This document shows, one piece after another, positions 61,793 through 64,000 of a DNA stretch of 64,000 bases. The notes below the pieces were generated by a model. The model was not told the origin of the DNA. It worked only from the letters and a program-made list of their open reading frames with translations, and did no database searches. How positions within the stretch are numbered: position 1 is the first letter of the stretch; the number at the start of each line of letters is the position of its first letter. This stretch comes from JBEKIK01 sp050013075 (GTDB taxonomy: Bacteria; Planctomycetota; Planctomycetia; Pirellulales; Thermoguttaceae), in NCBI GenBank assembly GCA_050013075.1, contig JBEKFZ010000004.1:1-64000 (forward strand), read 5' to 3'. A program made the translations under genes and the position numbers.

Positions 61793-62270
61793 TTTTCACT
61801 CCTTCCGAGGCTTTTTGGGCCTGATGGGTTGCTTTTTCAATTCCTTGTTGAACGCTTTTGTGATCGGACCTAAGCGGGCTTGGGCCAAGTTGCTTTATCC
61901 GACGGCTCATTTCCGTGACGATTTCGGCGAAACGCGGCCCATCGGCTGAGGAAAGGTTGAACATATCCAGGCGCTCCGGCTCCAGGCCGATTTCTTCCAG
62001 CAATTTCTTTGCCCGTTCGACCCGTTTCCGGGCGCGGAGATTCCCTTCCAGGAAGTGGCAACCGCCTTCCAGGCAACCGGCGACGATCACCGCGTCGATG
62101 CCGTGCTCGAAGGCCGTGAGGATGTAATTCACTTCAATCTTGCCGGTGCACGGCAAGCGCAGCACCCGCACGTTGCTGGGATACTGAAGCCGCATCGAGC
62201 CGGCCAGGTCGGCCGCCGCATACGCGCAGTAGTGGCAGCAAAACGCCAAAATAACCGGTTCGGTATCCAC
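61761..62270 (-). CDS. mvhD: MvhD-like hydrogenase/heterodisulfide-reductase iron-sulfur subunit
   Basis: The 169-residue protein has the MvhD pattern: FCCHYCAYAAADLAGSMRLQ near residue 10, LPCTGKIEVNYILTAFEHG, and AGCLEGGCHFLEGN. It carries an Fe-S cluster and transfers electrons between hydrogenase or formate dehydrogenase and HdrA. In some methanogen relatives a selenocysteine occurs in the GC-x-x-G-x-C region; here it is cysteine. It lies directly downstream of hdrA (12-base gap) and overlaps metV by 32 bases, so the three genes form one operon. Confidence 0.9.
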   Translation of the reverse strand: MDTEPVILAFCCHYCAYAAADLAGSMRLQYPSNVRVLRLPCTGKIEVNYILTAFEHGIDAVIVAGCLEGGCHFLEGNLRARKRVERAKKLLEEIGLEPERLDMFNLSSADGPRFAEIVTEMSRRIKQLGPSPLRSDHKSVQQGIEKATHQAQKASEGVKNDCCRSQACA

Positions 62271-62282
62271 TGATTCACCTCA

Positions 62283-64000
62283 TCAAGTCAAATGCCATCG
62301 GGGCTGGGCTACGCCCGCTTGGGCCGGATATGCCAGTTCCGGTATTTTTTCTTCCTCGCCGCCGCCCAACGCGCCGTCGATGGCGGCCAATATCTGATTA
62401 TCGTAAAAATGCCGAAGCGAAATGGCCTTGGCCGGACATTCGGCCGTACAGCTTCCGCAGCCCATGCACGTGGCCCCCTCAACTTCGGCCTTGTTGAATT
62501 CGTTGATTCGCGGGGCCATGTACGGGCAAACGTGCACGCAGGTCATGCACGAGATGCACTTGTCCGGATCGACCCAGGCTATCTGTCCGCCCACTGGCAT
62601 TTTCTTCTTGGAAAGGATCGAAGCCGCCCGGCCCGCCACCGCGCTGGCCTGGGCGATGGTTTCGGTAAGAAACTTCGGCGCGTGGGCAGTGCCGCAAAGG
62701 AAAAGCCCTTCGCTGGCGAAATCCACCGGGCGGAGTTTCATGTGGGCCTCGAGGAAAAAGCCGTCGGCGTTAAGCGGTACGCGGAGCAATTCGGAAATCT
62801 CCGCGCGGTCCGCTCTGGGTATCATGGGAGCCGCCAATACGACCAGATCCGGTTCCAGATTCAAATCGCGCCGGAGCGAAGGCTCGCGAACGCGCAATTG
62901 CAGATGGCCGTTCAGCGTCAGTTCCGGCGGCTGCTCGGGTTCGTAACGAACAAACAGGATTCCCTTTTCCCGGGCTTCGCGATAGGCCGCCTCGCGGAAT
63001 CCGTAAGTCCGCATGTCGCGGTAGAGCACTATGATTCGGGCTTGAGGATAAAGTTTTCGCAGTTCCAGGGCATTCTTGACCGCCGATGTGCAACACACGC
63101 GACTGCAATACGGCCGTTCCGCGTTGCGCTGTTCCACGCATTGGATCATTGCCACCGTGGCATTTTCCCGCAGCGATATCTCGCCGCGTCCCAATCGATC
63201 GGTCAGTTCCAATTGCGTTATTACCCGGGGATTTTGGCCGTAACCAAATGATTTCGGTTTTTCCTCGGTCGCCCCGGTCACCACGACGATCGCGCCGTGT
63301 TGGATTTCACTAGAGGTGGAATCGCCGGTTACGGTCGAACGGAAGTTGCCGACGTGCCCTTCGACTTTTCCGGCGTGCGAACTGAGATAGACCGTTATCC
63401 GCGGATGGTTTGTGACGCGGAAGATGGTATCGGCCAGAAACGCCTGGATATCGCGGCCGTCGAGGGTGTGATGGAGTTGCCGGGCGGTGCCGCCTAGCTC
63501 GGCGTCTTTTTCCACAAGATGGACTGGAAAGCCTTGATCAGCCAGAGAGAGCGCGGCGGTCATGCCCGCCACGCCTCCGCCTATGACCAGCGCGGCGTTG
63601 TTGACCGGCGCCATTTCCTGCTTAAGCGGCATCAAGCGTGCCGTTCGTCCCACGGCCATGCGCACCAGGTCGATGGCCTTTTCGGTGGCCCTGTCCGGAT
63701 CTCCCGAATGCACCCAGGAGCACTGGTCGCGGATATTGGCCATGTCCAGCAGGTATGGATTCAACCCGGCGTCGCGAAGCGTGTCGCGGAAAATCGGTTC
63801 GTGGGTCCGCGGCGTGCATGAAGCGACTACCACGCGGTTGAGCCGGTGCTGGGCGATCATGGCCTTGATGCGGTCCTGGCTGTCGTCGGCGCAGGTGTAT
63901 ATGTTTCGTTCGGCGTGGATCACGTAGGGAAGCCGCTGGGTTTCCTTGACCACGCGCTCGACGTCCACGACCGAGGCGATGTTGCTACCGCAGTGGCAAA
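62283..64000 (-). CDS. hdrA: HdrA-like FAD/Fe-S electron-bifurcation subunit, N-terminus outside window
   Basis: At least 572 residues are visible, starting in CHCGSNIASVVDVERV near the window edge. An FAD-binding motif is GGGVAGMTAALSLADQG. Two ferredoxin-type cluster motifs lie near the C-terminus: CISCMTCVHVCPY and CMGCGSCTAECPAKAI. HdrA bears FAD and Fe-S clusters and bifurcates electrons between ferredoxin and a heterodisulfide or other acceptor. It heads the hdrA-mvhD-metV operon, a sign of anaerobic energy metabolism and perhaps of the methyl branch of the Wood-Ljungdahl pathway. The start lies beyond 64000. Confidence 0.93.
   Translation of the reverse strand, partial: CHCGSNIASVVDVERVVKETQRLPYVIHAERNIYTCADDSQDRIKAMIAQHRLNRVVVASCTPRTHEPIFRDTLRDAGLNPYLLDMANIRDQCSWVHSGDPDRATEKAIDLVRMAVGRTARLMPLKQEMAPVNNAALVIGGGVAGMTAALSLADQGFPVHLVEKDAELGGTARQLHHTLDGRDIQAFLADTIFRVTNHPRITVYLSSHAGKVEGHVGNFRSTVTGDSTSSEIQHGAIVVVTGATEEKPKSFGYGQNPRVITQLELTDRLGRGEISLRENATVAMIQCVEQRNAERPYCSRVCCTSAVKNALELRKLYPQARIIVLYRDMRTYGFREAAYREAREKGILFVRYEPEQPPELTLNGHLQLRVREPSLRRDLNLEPDLVVLAAPMIPRADRAEISELLRVPLNADGFFLEAHMKLRPVDFASEGLFLCGTAHAPKFLTETIAQASAVAGRAASILSKKKMPVGGQIAWVDPDKCISCMTCVHVCPYMAPRINEFNKAEVEGATCMGCGSCTAECPAKAISLRHFYDNQILAAIDGALGGGEEEKIPELAYPAQAGVAQPRWHLT

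Noticed and set aside
61761..62270. Selenocysteine in MvhD
   Set aside because: The cluster-binding positions are coded as cysteine and there is no in-frame UGA.

Overview
The window looks like a chromosomal segment of a Gram-negative, probably anaerobic planctomycete. This placement is inference from content. Supporting signs are many secreted or lipid-anchored proteins without recognisable families, a 2956-residue FecR/VIT/VWA/TPR protein, a DUF2752 protein, meso-diaminopimelate synthesis (DapF), a DUF374 acyltransferase, EfpL-type elongation factor, and an HdrA/MvhD/MetV electron-transfer cluster typical of anaerobes. GC content is moderately high in most genes. Lower-GC islands lie near 20.3-21.3 kb, 31.7-32.1 kb and 42.1-43.2 kb. 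There is no rRNA, tRNA, CRISPR array, prophage or intact insertion sequence that I can recognise.

Layout. 0-9 kb: the start of a CvpA-like gene leaving the window, a sulfotransferase, an exported Pcm methyltransferase, a radical SAM protein, and two multi-pass membrane proteins (one with TPRs). 8.8-12.5 kb, minus strand: a MazG-like protein, a membrane protein with a GATase-like segment, and an ABC ATPase interrupted by one amber codon. 12.8-24.8 kb is housekeeping: a stand-alone tRNA-binding domain, a Cof hydrolase, Pgi, ApgM, CbiX, a LarA-like protein, TrpD, a small membrane protein, HicB with a truncated HicA, RNase R and TilS. 25.7-31.5 kb: RNase Y with YmdB, a DUF2752 protein, two tandem paralogous lipoproteins, and an alpha/beta hydrolase lacking the usual nucleophile. 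31.7-38.9 kb: a small membrane protein between inverted repeats, a LysM protein, an NCS1-type permease and an AsmA-like protein. 39.0-45.5 kb: DapF, DUF374 acyltransferase, XseA, a DUF2442/DUF3800 pair, EfpL and ProC. 45.8-51.6 kb: small exported proteins, SelA, a secreted protein, a serine hydrolase, and a small membrane gene split by UGA. 51.8-64 kb, minus strand: HdrA (partial), MvhD, MetV, a decayed alpha-L-fucosidase, and the giant VIT/VWA/TPR gene.

Two structural themes stand out. First, intergenic DNA is full of short tandem arrays with many different unit sequences but nearly always a period of seven bases. Some run into genes, giving one protein its N-terminus and others their last residues and stop codon. 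Second, there are many perfect palindromes of REP or MITE type, with no mobilising transposase in the window. The most testable oddity is the UGA-interrupted small membrane gene at 51.3-51.6 kb: the UGA is followed at a suitable distance by a strong hairpin with a short G-containing loop, and SelA is encoded a few kilobases away. It may be a selenoprotein or simply a nonsense mutant. Several other genes (ABC ATPase, fucosidase, hicA) are clearly broken, which favours the plain explanation and should temper it.
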